Positions 1 through 7,890 of a stretch of DNA of 64,000 bases are shown here, piece by piece. A program made the position numbers and the translations under genes. The stretch lies in contig NZ_WIDQ01000001.1 of NCBI RefSeq assembly GCF_009495745.1, positions 248,001 through 312,000 of the forward strand, written 5' to 3'. Every line of letters begins with the position of its first letter. The stretch's first letter is position 1. Source of the stretch: Niveispirillum sp. SYP-B3756. GTDB taxonomy: Bacteria; Pseudomonadota; Alphaproteobacteria; Azospirillales; Azospirillaceae. The notes below the pieces were generated by a model. It saw only the letters and a list, made by a program, of their open reading frames with translations, was not told the origin of the DNA and did no database searches.

Positions 1-981
1 CAGGCGGCTTTCGCGCACGGCGTGGCGCATGATCACCTGGGCCAGCACGCGGCTGTCGATATTGCCGCCACACAGCACCAGCCCGACCTTGCGGTCCTTG
101 AACTTCTCCGGCTGGGCCAGCACCGCCGCCAGACCGGCAGCCCCCGCCCCTTCCGCCACCGTCTTTTCAATGTTCAAGAACAGGGCGACGGCGTTTTCAA
201 CATCAGCATCGCTGACCAGGATCAGGTCATCCAGCAGGGCACGGCAGATTTCCAGCGTGTGGCGGCCGACATTCTTCACCGCGATGCCTTCGGCAATGGT
301 ATCGCCGCCCACCTCGATCGGCTGGCCCTTCAGCGCCTGATCCATGGCCGGATAGGCCTCCACCTCCACCCCGACAATGCGGATGGAGGGTTTCAGCGCC
401 TTGGCCGCCACAGCGATGCCACCGATCAGCCCGCCACCACCGATGGGCACCACCAGCGTGTCCAGCTCCGGCGCGGCCGCCAGCATTTCCAGCGCAATGG
501 TGCCCTGGCCGGCAATCACCGCCGGATCATCATAGGGATGGACGAAGACCAGACCCTCTTCCGCCGCCAACCGTTCTGCCTCCGCCGCCGCCTCGGCCAG
601 CACCGCCCCTTTCAGCACCACCCGCGCGCCATGTTCCTCCGTCCGCTCGACCTTGCTGAAGGGTGTGCCCTCCGGCATCACAATGGTGGCGGGAATGCCC
701 AGCCGGCCGGCATGATAGGCCACACCCTGGGCGTGGTTGCCCGCCGACATGGCCACCACGCCGCGCGCCCGTTCCTCCGCATTCAACTGACGCAGCTTGT
801 TCAGCGCCCCGCGCTCCTTGAAGCTGGCGGTGAATTGCAGATTCTCGAACTTCACCCAGATATTGGCCCCGGTCAGTTGCGACAGGGTGCGGGACGGCAC
901 ACAGGGTGTGTCCACCAGATGCCCGTGCAGCGCCTTGGCGGCATCGACAACGTCCTCATGGGTGATGGCAAGCGCGGACAT
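1..981 (-). CDS. Threonine ammonia-lyase (PLP-dependent), 3' end beyond window
   Basis: Pyridoxal-phosphate enzyme of the serine/threonine dehydratase family. It deaminates L-threonine to 2-oxobutanoate in the cytoplasm, either for isoleucine synthesis or catabolically. I translated the minus strand from the ATG at 979-981. It begins MSALAITHEDVVDAAK and contains the PLP-lysine motif ASFKERGA near residue 50, the SAGNHAQG loop near residue 77 and the glycine-rich GGGGLIGG phosphate-binding loop. 327 codons lie in the window without a stop, so the C-terminus (in this family often an ACT domain) is outside. It diverges from the oxoprolinase gene with about 185 bp between starts, which must hold both promoters. 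The family is clear; biosynthetic IlvA and catabolic TdcB types cannot be separated without the C-terminus. Confidence 0.9.
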   Translation of the reverse strand, partial: MSALAITHEDVVDAAKALHGHLVDTPCVPSRTLSQLTGANIWVKFENLQFTASFKERGALNKLRQLNAEERARGVVAMSAGNHAQGVAYHAGRLGIPATIVMPEGTPFSKVERTEEHGARVVLKGAVLAEAAAEAERLAAEEGLVFVHPYDDPAVIAGQGTIALEMLAAAPELDTLVVPIGGGGLIGGIAVAAKALKPSIRIVGVEVEAYPAMDQALKGQPIEVGGDTIAEGIAVKNVGRHTLEICRALLDDLILVSDADVENAVALFLNIEKTVAEGAGAAGLAAVLAQPEKFKDRKVGLVLCGGNIDSRVLAQVIMRHAVRESRL

Positions 982-1165
982 TATGCTGAACCCCTGCTTT
1001 CTGATTTTGTCCGCCTATAGTGCGGATGGGATGCCGGGTGTAAAGCCGCAATGCCGACGACGAGCACGCATGACAGCCCGGCAGCGCGATCTCCTATGGA
1101 CGACGGGCCACCACGCGCGCCACACTCCCGTCCTCATTCTGGGTACCGGCTGAAAGGATCAGGGC

Positions 1166-4100
1166 ATGGGTTCGCGTTGGCAGTTCTGGATCGACCGTGG
1201 CGGCACCTTTACCGACATTGTCGCCCGCCGGCCGGATGGCACCCTGCTGACCCACAAGCTGCTATCGGAAAACCCTGAGCGCTATCGGGATGCCGCCGTG
1301 CAGGGCATCCGGGAGCTGCTGGGCGTGGCAGCGGGGGAACCGGTGCCGGCGGACGCGGTGGATTCCGTGCGCATGGGCACCACGGTGGCCACCAATGCGC
1401 TTTTGGAGCGCAAGGGGGAACCGGTGCTGCTGGTGACCACAGCCGGTCTGGGCGACCAGTTGCGCATCGGCTATCAGGCAAGACCGAAGATTTTCGCCCG
1501 GCATATCCAGTTGCCCGAACAGCTCTACACACAGGTGCTTGAGCTGCCGGAGCGGGTGGCGGCTGACGGCGCGGTGCTGCTGCCGCTGGATGAGGATACC
1601 GCCCGCGCCGGGTTACAGGCCGCCTTTGACGCCGGTTTACGCGCCTGCGCCATCCTGTTCATTCATGGCTATCGCCATACCGCGCATGAAGCACGGGTGG
1701 TGGAAATCGCGCGGGAAATCGGCTTTACCCAGATATCCGCCAGCCATCAGGTCAGCCCGCTGATGAAGATGGTGGGGCGCGGCGATACCACGGTGGCCGA
1801 TGCCTATCTCTCCCCCATCCTGCGCCGCTATGTGGCGCAGGTGGCCGATGCACTGCCGGGCATCCCGCTTTACTTCATGCAATCCAATGGCGGGCTGACC
1901 GAGGCCCAGCGCTTCCAGGGGCGCGACGCCATCCTGTCCGGCCCGGCTGGCGGCATTGTTGGTGCTGTGCGCACGGCGGCAGCCGAAGGGTTCGGCCAGA
2001 TCATTGGCTTTGATATGGGCGGCACCAGCACCGATGTGTCGCACTATGCCGGGCAGTATGAGCGGTCGCTGGAAACCGTGGTGGCCGGGGTGCGGCTGCG
2101 GGTGCCGATGCTGCGCATCCATACGGTGGCGGCGGGTGGCGGCTCGATCTGTCGCTTTGATGGGGCGCGGCTGCGCGTGGGGCCGGAATCCGCCGGCTCC
2201 AACCCCGGCCCTGCTTGCTATCGTCGCGGTGGGCCGCTGACGGTGACGGATTGCAATGTCATGGTCGGCAAGCTGCATCCGGATTTCTTCCCCCCCGTCT
2301 TCGGACCGGAAGGGAAGGAGAAGCTGGACGCCGCCATCGTGCGGGAGAAATTTGCCGAACTGGCAGCCGAGGTCTCCGCCGCCAGCGGTACGGCGATGAC
2401 GCCGGAGGCGCTGGCCGAGGGCTTCCTGCGGATCGCCGTGGAGAATATGGCCAATGCCATCAAGCATATCTCCGTCCAGCGCGGCTACGACGTCACCCGC
2501 TATGCGCTGAATTGTTTCGGCGGGGCCGGCGGGCAACATGCCTGTCTGGTGGCCGATGCGCTGGGTATGAAAACCGTTTATCTGCACCCGTTCGCCGGCG
2601 TGCTGTCGGCCTATGGCATGGGGCTGGCCGATCTGGGGGCCCTGCGTGACCGGGCGGTGGAAAGTGTGCTGGACGAGAGCAGCTTCCCCAGCCTGATCCA
2701 GACCATCGGGGTACTGGGGCGGGAGGCCGCGGCGGAATTGCAGGCCCAGGGGGTGGCGCCCGCCCGCATCGGCCTGCACCCCACCGCGCGGGTGAAGGTA
2801 GCCGGCACCGATGCCGCCTTGGAGATCACCTTCGGGGAGGTGCCAGCCATGCGCGCCGCCTTTGCCGAGGCGCACCGCCAGCGCTTCGGCTTTGACGTGC
2901 CCGACCGCGCCCTGGTGGTGGAAAGCCTGTCGGTGGAAGCCGTGGCCACCAGCGGAGAGAATGTGGATATCGGCGGCCCTGGCCCGGCCAATGCGCCCAG
3001 CCCGCTGACCCCGCCGCCGCCTTTGGCCGAGGTGCCCCTGTGGCTGGGTGGGAAAACCCGGAACGTGCCCGTTCATGACCGGGGCAGCCTGCCCCCCGGC
3101 ACCCAGGTGCCCGGCCCCGCCATTCTGCGCGAACCCACCGGCACCACCATCGTGGAACCCGGCTGGCGGGCCGACGTGACGGCACGCGGCGGACTGGTGC
3201 TGCGCCGGGTGGTGCCGCTGCCGGCGCGGGTGGCCATCGGCACCGATGCCGATCCGGTGATGCTGGAAGTGTTCAACAATCTGTTCATGTCCATCGCCGA
3301 ACAGATGGGGCTGGCGCTGGAGAACACGGCCCATTCGGTGAATATCAAGGAACGGCTGGATTTCTCCTGCGCCCTGTTCGATGCCGGCGGCAATCTGATC
3401 GCCAATGCCCCCCATATCCCGGTGCATCTGGGTTCCATGGGCGACAGCGTGCGGGCGGTGATTGAAACCCGCCGCAGCACCCTACGCCCCGGCGATGCGG
3501 TGATGCTGAACAACCCCTATCGCGGCGGTACCCACCTGCCCGATGTCACGGTGGTGACGCCGGTCTTTGATGAGGGGGGGCGGCATATCCTGTTCTGGGT
3601 GGCCTCACGCGGGCATCAGGCGGATATTGGCGGCATCACCCCCGGCTCCATGCCGCCCGACAGCACCAGCATCGACCAGGAAGGCATCCTGATCGATGAT
3701 TTTTTGCTGGTGGAAGGGGGGCGCCTGCGCGAACAGGCGGTGGTGGAGCTGCTGTCCAGCGGCCCCTACCCCGCCCGCAATATCAGCCAGAATCTGGGCG
3801 ACCTGCGCGCCCAGGTGGCCGCCAATGCCCGCGGCCGGGATGAGTTGATGAAGATGGTCAGCCTGTTCGGGCTGGAGACCGTGGCCGCCTATATGGGCCA
3901 TGTGCAGCGCAATGCCGAAGAACAGGTGCGCCGCGTCATCAAGGTGCTGAAGGATGGGCAGTTCAAGGTAGCGATGGATAATGGCGCCAGCATCGCCGTT
4001 GCCATCCGCATTGATCCTGAACGCCGCACAGCGAAGATCGACTTCAGCGGCACCAGCCCGCAGCAGCCGAATAATTTCAACGCCCCTTCGGCCATTGTGC

Positions 4101-4774
4101 GGGCGGCCGTGCTCTATGTTTTCCGCACCCTGGTGGATGATGAGATTCCGCTCAACGATGGCTGCCTGGCCCCGCTGGAAATCACCATCCCCGAAGGCTC
4201 CATGCTGAACCCCCACGCCCCCGCCGCCGTGGTGGCCGGCAATGTGGAAGTCAGCCAGGCCGTGACCAACGCGCTTTATGGCGCGCTGGGGGTGCTGGCC
4301 GCCGCCCAGGGCACGATGAACAATTTCACCTTCGGCAACGATACCCACCAATATTACGAGACGATCTGTGGCGGGGCCGGCGCCGGGCCGGGCTTCGACG
4401 GTACCGACGCCGTTCATACCCACATGACCAATTCCCGCCTGACCGACCCAGAGGTGCTGGAATGGCGTTTCCCCGTCCGGCTGGAGAGTTTCCACATCCG
4501 CCAGGGTTCCGGCGGTCAGGGGCGGCACAAGGGCGGTGAGGGTGTGGAACGGCGTATCCGCTTCCTGGAGCCGATGACTGCCGCCATCCTGTCCAACAAC
4601 CGCACCAACCGGCCGTTCGGGCTCGCCGGTGGGGGTGACGCGCAGCCGGGGGCGGCACGGGTGGAACGGGCTGATGGCCGGGTGGAGGAACTGCCCGCCA
4701 CCGCGAAGGCGGCGATGCAACCGGGTGACGCCTTCGTCATCGTCACGCCGGGCGGTGGCGCTTATGGCGGGTGA
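1166..4774 (+). CDS. 5-oxoprolinase / hydantoinase, fused HyuA-HyuB type
   Basis: A 1202-residue fusion of hydantoinase A and B domains, the architecture of ATP-dependent 5-oxoprolinase, which opens 5-oxo-L-proline to glutamate in the glutathione salvage cycle. The HyuA half starts with [11 protein letters not shown] (residues 9-19) and carries a second phosphate-binding motif, [12 protein letters not shown], near residue 285. The HyuB half begins near residue 695 ([12 protein letters not shown]) and contains [14 protein letters not shown] and [10 protein letters not shown]. The start is an ATG after the purine-rich stretch aaaggatcagggc. Related fused enzymes also act on hydantoins or other cyclic amides, so the substrate is inferred. 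The gene stands alone, convergent with cheR, with hairpins between them. Confidence 0.9.
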   Translation: MGSRWQFWIDRGGTFTDIVARRPDGTLLTHKLLSENPERYRDAAVQGIRELLGVAAGEPVPADAVDSVRMGTTVATNALLERKGEPVLLVTTAGLGDQLRIGYQARPKIFARHIQLPEQLYTQVLELPERVAADGAVLLPLDEDTARAGLQAAFDAGLRACAILFIHGYRHTAHEARVVEIAREIGFTQISASHQVSPLMKMVGRGDTTVADAYLSPILRRYVAQVADALPGIPLYFMQSNGGLTEAQRFQGRDAILSGPAGGIVGAVRTAAAEGFGQIIGFDMGGTSTDVSHYAGQYERSLETVVAGVRLRVPMLRIHTVAAGGGSICRFDGARLRVGPESAGSNPGPACYRRGGPLTVTDCNVMVGKLHPDFFPPVFGPEGKEKLDAAIVREKFAELAAEVSAASGTAMTPEALAEGFLRIAVENMANAIKHISVQRGYDVTRYALNCFGGAGGQHACLVADALGMKTVYLHPFAGVLSAYGMGLADLGALRDRAVESVLDESSFPSLIQTIGVLGREAAAELQAQGVAPARIGLHPTARVKVAGTDAALEITFGEVPAMRAAFAEAHRQRFGFDVPDRALVVESLSVEAVATSGENVDIGGPGPANAPSPLTPPPPLAEVPLWLGGKTRNVPVHDRGSLPPGTQVPGPAILREPTGTTIVEPGWRADVTARGGLVLRRVVPLPARVAIGTDADPVMLEVFNNLFMSIAEQMGLALENTAHSVNIKERLDFSCALFDAGGNLIANAPHIPVHLGSMGDSVRAVIETRRSTLRPGDAVMLNNPYRGGTHLPDVTVVTPVFDEGGRHILFWVASRGHQADIGGITPGSMPPDSTSIDQEGILIDDFLLVEGGRLREQAVVELLSSGPYPARNISQNLGDLRAQVAANARGRDELMKMVSLFGLETVAAYMGHVQRNAEEQVRRVIKVLKDGQFKVAMDNGASIAVAIRIDPERRTAKIDFSGTSPQQPNNFNAPSAIVRAAVLYVFRTLVDDEIPLNDGCLAPLEITIPEGSMLNPHAPAAVVAGNVEVSQAVTNALYGALGVLAAAQGTMNNFTFGNDTHQYYETICGGAGAGPGFDGTDAVHTHMTNSRLTDPEVLEWRFPVRLESFHIRQGSGGQGRHKGGEGVERRIRFLEPMTAAILSNNRTNRPFGLAGGGDAQPGAARVERADGRVEELPATAKAAMQPGDAFVIVTPGGGAYGG

Positions 4775-4830
4775 GCCCAAGGGCCGAATCGGAGCAGCCT
4801 GAAAAGGCCCGCGACTCTGATTTCAGGTAA

Positions 4831-4857
4831 GGATAGGGGATGATTCACCCCCTATCC
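4831..4857. terminator. Stem-loop after the oxoprolinase gene
   Basis: Nine-base perfect inverted repeat (ggatagggg at 4831-4839, cccctatcc at 4849-4857) with a 9-nt loop, 57 bp after the oxoprolinase stop. No clear T-tract follows on either strand, so it may be an accessory terminator or an RNA-stabilising hairpin. Confidence 0.4.
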
Positions 4858-4884
4858 GAGGATTCATTTCGGCGAATAAACAAG

Positions 4885-4912
4885 GAAAGCCGGCCCTTTC
4901 GGGCCGGCTTTC
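4885..4912. terminator. Bidirectional terminator hairpin between convergent genes
   Basis: Perfect 12-bp stem (gaaagccggccc at 4885-4896, gggccggctttc at 4901-4912) with a TTTC loop, placed between the rightward oxoprolinase gene and leftward cheR. The A/T-rich flank on the left gives a T-containing tail for leftward transcripts. The position fits a terminator shared by both genes. Confidence 0.7.
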
Positions 4913-4944
4913 AGACACGGATCGCTGATCCTATCCTTACTTGA

Positions 4945-5769
4945 TCACCTGGATACAGGTGCGGACAGGGTGTAAAGCCCCCGCTGACCATCCATCGGCT
5001 TAAACTTTTCCGTGATGCCCAGCACCGTCTCCGCCCCGCCCAGATACAGCACACCATCGGCGGGCATCTGCTTGGCGATGGCTTCCAGAACCTTGCCCTT
5101 GGTCGGCTGATCGAAATAGATCAGCACGTTGCGGCAGAACACCACGTCGAACTGACCCAGCGGGGAAAGATCGCCCAGCAGGTTATATTCCCGGTACTGG
5201 ACCTTATTGCGGATCTCATCGCTGATCTGCCACTTGTCCCCTGTCTGCTTGAAATATTTCACCAGCAGGGTAATGGGCAGGCCGCGCTGCACCTCGAACT
5301 GGGTGTAAAGGCCGGCACGGGCCTTCGCCACCATCTCGCCCGACAGGTCGGTGCCGATGATCTCAATCTTCCAGCCGGCCAGCTTGGCGCCTTCCTCGTT
5401 CAGCAGCATGGCCAGCGAGTAGGCCTCCTGCCCCGACGAACAGGCGGCAGACCAGATGCGGATCGTCTTCTTCGCCTGCCGGTTGGCCAGCAGCATCGGC
5501 AGCACGACCGCCTTGAACTGGTCGAACGGCTTCTGATCACGATAGAAGGAGGATTCGTTGGTGGTCATGGCCTCCGTAATGTCGCGCAGCATCGCTTCAT
5601 CGCGCTTGCTGCGGACGGCCGCGGCCAGTTCCTCCAACCCCTTCAGGTTCCATTTGCGGGAAACCGGCATCAGCCGGCTTTCCAGCAGATAGGCCTTGTC
5701 CGAGGTCAAGACCAATCCCGACCGCTGCCGAAGCAGGGTGCAGAACATATCGAAGTCTTCGACCTTCAT
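4945..5769 (-). CDS. cheR: Chemotaxis protein methyltransferase CheR
   Basis: S-adenosylmethionine-dependent enzyme that methylates glutamates of chemoreceptors during adaptation. 274 residues, the normal single-domain size: an N-terminal helical CheR-N domain (residues 1-70), then the Rossmann methyltransferase domain with IWSAACSSGQEAYSLA near residue 105 and DVVFCRNVLIYFD near residue 210. Last gene of the cheA-cheW-cheY-cheB-cheR operon; its ATG overlaps the cheB stop by 4 bp, indicating translational coupling. No receptor gene is present locally, so the targets are encoded elsewhere. Confidence 0.95.
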   Translation of the reverse strand: MKVEDFDMFCTLLRQRSGLVLTSDKAYLLESRLMPVSRKWNLKGLEELAAAVRSKRDEAMLRDITEAMTTNESSFYRDQKPFDQFKAVVLPMLLANRQAKKTIRIWSAACSSGQEAYSLAMLLNEEGAKLAGWKIEIIGTDLSGEMVAKARAGLYTQFEVQRGLPITLLVKYFKQTGDKWQISDEIRNKVQYREYNLLGDLSPLGQFDVVFCRNVLIYFDQPTKGKVLEAIAKQMPADGVLYLGGAETVLGITEKFKPMDGQRGLYTLSAPVSR

Positions 5770-6977
5770 GCTGCCTGCCTCAATGCGATCTTCCGAATAA
5801 AGGGTCCGATTTCTTTCAAGGGCAATACCGAACTGCAGAGACCGGCGGTCGCCACAGCACCCGGCATACCCCAGACGACGCTGGATGCCTCGTCCTGGCC
5901 GATGACAGCGCCACCAGCCTGCACCACATTTTCCGACCCGCGCTGGCCATCATGGCCCATACCGGTCAGGATTGTCACCAACACCCGCTTGCCATAGGAA
6001 CGGATGATGCTGCGCAGCATCGGGTCCACGGCGGGGCGGCAGAAATTCTCCGGCGGATCCTTGGTCAGGGTCAGGCAATTGACCCCGTTCTTCTGGACCA
6101 CCAGCATATGGAAGTCACCCGGCGCCACATAGGCCCGACCGCCGACAATCGGTTCCCCTTCCTTGGCTTCCGCACAAGGGATACCGCATTGGCGGGTGAT
6201 ATGCTCGGCCAGGATGGTGGTGAAGGTAGCCGGCATATGTTGGGTGATCAGGATCGGCTGCTTCAAATCCTTCAGGTGGCTCAACACCTCGAACAAGGCC
6301 TGCGGCCCACCGGTCGAACTGCCGATCGCCAGCACATCCGGCCGGAAGTCCGGCATCGGGCGGAGGGAGATCGGTGCGGGTTCCGGCTTGGGCCGCACGA
6401 TCGGTGCCAGCGTATAGCTGGTGGTCGGCGCCACGCTGGGGGTTGGCCCCACCGGGCGCGGTGCCACACCCGGTGCACCCGGTGTCGGGGCAGGACCAGC
6501 CTTGCGCGGGTCCGCCCGGCGCGCGGCCATGCCAAGCGCCTTGACCTTTTCGGTCAGTTCCCGCTTGAAGTCCGCCGCACTGGTCAATTCCCGCGTGGAG
6601 GATGGCTTGGGGATGTAATCCGCCGCCCCGGCCTTCAGCGCCCGCAAACTGATATCCGCGTTCTTGGCCGTCAGGGTCGATGCCATGACGATCTTGACGT
6701 TCGGATCAATCGCCAACAGATGCGGCAGCGCCGACAGCCCGTCCAGCACCGGCATTTCGATGTCCAGGACGATCACGTCAAACGTCTGGCGTTGCAGCGT
6801 ATTGATCGCCATCTGCCCATTGGCGACGGAGGCGACAACCTTCACCTCCGGATCGCCTTCCAGCGAACGGGTCAGCAGACCGCGGATGACAGCACTGTCA
6901 TCCACCACCATGACTCTGTAGGGTTCTGTTCCGGCCGGGACCGTTGCGGCCCCGGTTTTTCCGGGAAGCTCATTCAT
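5766..6977 (-). CDS. cheB: Chemotaxis response regulator / protein-glutamate methylesterase CheB
   Basis: 403 residues. An N-terminal receiver domain (VMVVDDSAVIRGLL, phosphoacceptor Asp in VIVLDIEMPVLDG) is joined by a long proline-rich linker (roughly residues 145-205) to the CheB esterase domain. That domain shows the catalytic Ser motif GSSTGGPQAL, the His motif TQHMP and the Asp motif GMGHDG. Phosphorylated by CheA, it removes methyl groups from receptors and opposes CheR. I chose the ATG at 6975-6977; an in-frame TTG nine bases upstream would give MQTMNELPG. It overlaps cheR by 4 bp. The linker is unusually rich in Pro and Ala. Confidence 0.94.
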   Translation of the reverse strand: MNELPGKTGAATVPAGTEPYRVMVVDDSAVIRGLLTRSLEGDPEVKVVASVANGQMAINTLQRQTFDVIVLDIEMPVLDGLSALPHLLAIDPNVKIVMASTLTAKNADISLRALKAGAADYIPKPSSTRELTSAADFKRELTEKVKALGMAARRADPRKAGPAPTPGAPGVAPRPVGPTPSVAPTTSYTLAPIVRPKPEPAPISLRPMPDFRPDVLAIGSSTGGPQALFEVLSHLKDLKQPILITQHMPATFTTILAEHITRQCGIPCAEAKEGEPIVGGRAYVAPGDFHMLVVQKNGVNCLTLTKDPPENFCRPAVDPMLRSIIRSYGKRVLVTILTGMGHDGQRGSENVVQAGGAVIGQDEASSVVWGMPGAVATAGLCSSVLPLKEIGPFIRKIALRQAA

Positions 6978-6997
6978 TGTTTGCAATCCCGGAAGGC

Positions 6998-7366
6998 TCA
7001 GAGGAGCCCGACCTGCTGGAACTTGGTTTGGATGATGTCGCTGTCGAAGGGCTTCATGATGTACTCATTCGCCCCGGCCGACAGCGCTTCCTGGATATGC
7101 GCCAGGTCGTTTTCCGTGGTGCAGAAGACGACCTTGGGCGCCTGTCCCCCGGTCATCTTGCGCAACCGGCGCAGGAATTCGATACCGGTCATGACCGGCA
7201 TGTTCCAGTCCAACAGGATGGCTTCGGGCATGGCCTTGGCACAATGATCCATGGCCTGCTTGCCATCTTCTGCCTCGGAGCAGTTGAAGCCAAGCTCTTC
7301 CAGGATCTTGCGCGCCACCTTGCGGACCACGCGGCTGTCATCAACGACCAGACAGGACTTCATCAA
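6998..7366 (-). CDS. cheY: Chemotaxis response regulator CheY
   Basis: Single receiver domain of 122 residues with the expected acidic pocket (LVVDDSRVVRK), phosphoacceptor Asp in ILLDWNMPVMTGIEF, Thr/Ser in VVFCTTEND and conserved Lys in IMKPFDSD. CheA~P phosphorylates it; CheY~P then acts on the flagellar switch or serves as a phosphate sink. Located between cheW and cheB in the operon. Which of these roles applies cannot be told from sequence, since CheA also carries its own receiver domain. Confidence 0.93.
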   Translation of the reverse strand: MMKSCLVVDDSRVVRKVARKILEELGFNCSEAEDGKQAMDHCAKAMPEAILLDWNMPVMTGIEFLRRLRKMTGGQAPKVVFCTTENDLAHIQEALSAGANEYIMKPFDSDIIQTKFQQVGLL

Positions 7367-7392
7367 TCGACCTCGCCAAGGGGGCGCGTTGG

Positions 7393-7890
7393 TTACGCCG
7401 CTTCGATATTAGCAAAATTCAGCAGCTTGGAGACATCGAGAACAACCAGCAACGTCTCTTTCAGACGGTAAATGCCGGTGGAGATCTCTCGCCAGCGCTG
7501 ATCCATGGTGGCCGGGTGGCGTTCGAAATCATGGCTGGTCAGGCTCAGCACCTCACCAACATGATCGACCATCAGGGAGTAAAGCTCCCCCTTATGGTCC
7601 ACCACAATGCTCATCACCGGCTTGCCATCCGCCGGGCGGGGCGGCAGGCCCAGCCGCAGGCGGACATCAATGGCGGTGACGATGCGACCGCGCAGGTTCA
7701 GGCTGCCCGCCACTTCCGGCGGGGCCAGCGGAATGCGGGTGATCTTTTGCGGACCCAGCACATCCTGTACCTGCAGGACGGGGATGCCGAACAGCTGACC
7801 GGCAATGGTCGCCGTCACGAAATCCTCGTTCTTGATGGTGGCGACTTCCTGGGAGCCGGCCTTCTTGACGGCGGGGAGACGCGCGCTCAT
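7393..7890 (-). CDS. cheW: Chemotaxis coupling protein CheW
   Basis: 165-residue single CheW (SH3-like) domain that links receptors to CheA. Family features are FVTATIAGQLFGIPVLQVQDVL near residue 25, then ITRIPLAPPEVAGSLNLRGRIVTAIDVR, and a C-terminal LLVVLDVSKLL. Its ATG overlaps the cheA stop by 4 bp (ATGA), so translation is probably coupled to cheA. Confidence 0.94.
   Translation of the reverse strand: MSARLPAVKKAGSQEVATIKNEDFVTATIAGQLFGIPVLQVQDVLGPQKITRIPLAPPEVAGSLNLRGRIVTAIDVRLRLGLPPRPADGKPVMSIVVDHKGELYSLMVDHVGEVLSLTSHDFERHPATMDQRWREISTGIYRLKETLLVVLDVSKLLNFANIEAA

Noticed and set aside
1637-3427. A 596-codon open frame antisense to the oxoprolinase gene
   Set aside because: Same His/Gly/Gln shadow composition, no recognisable domain, no ribosome-binding site of note.
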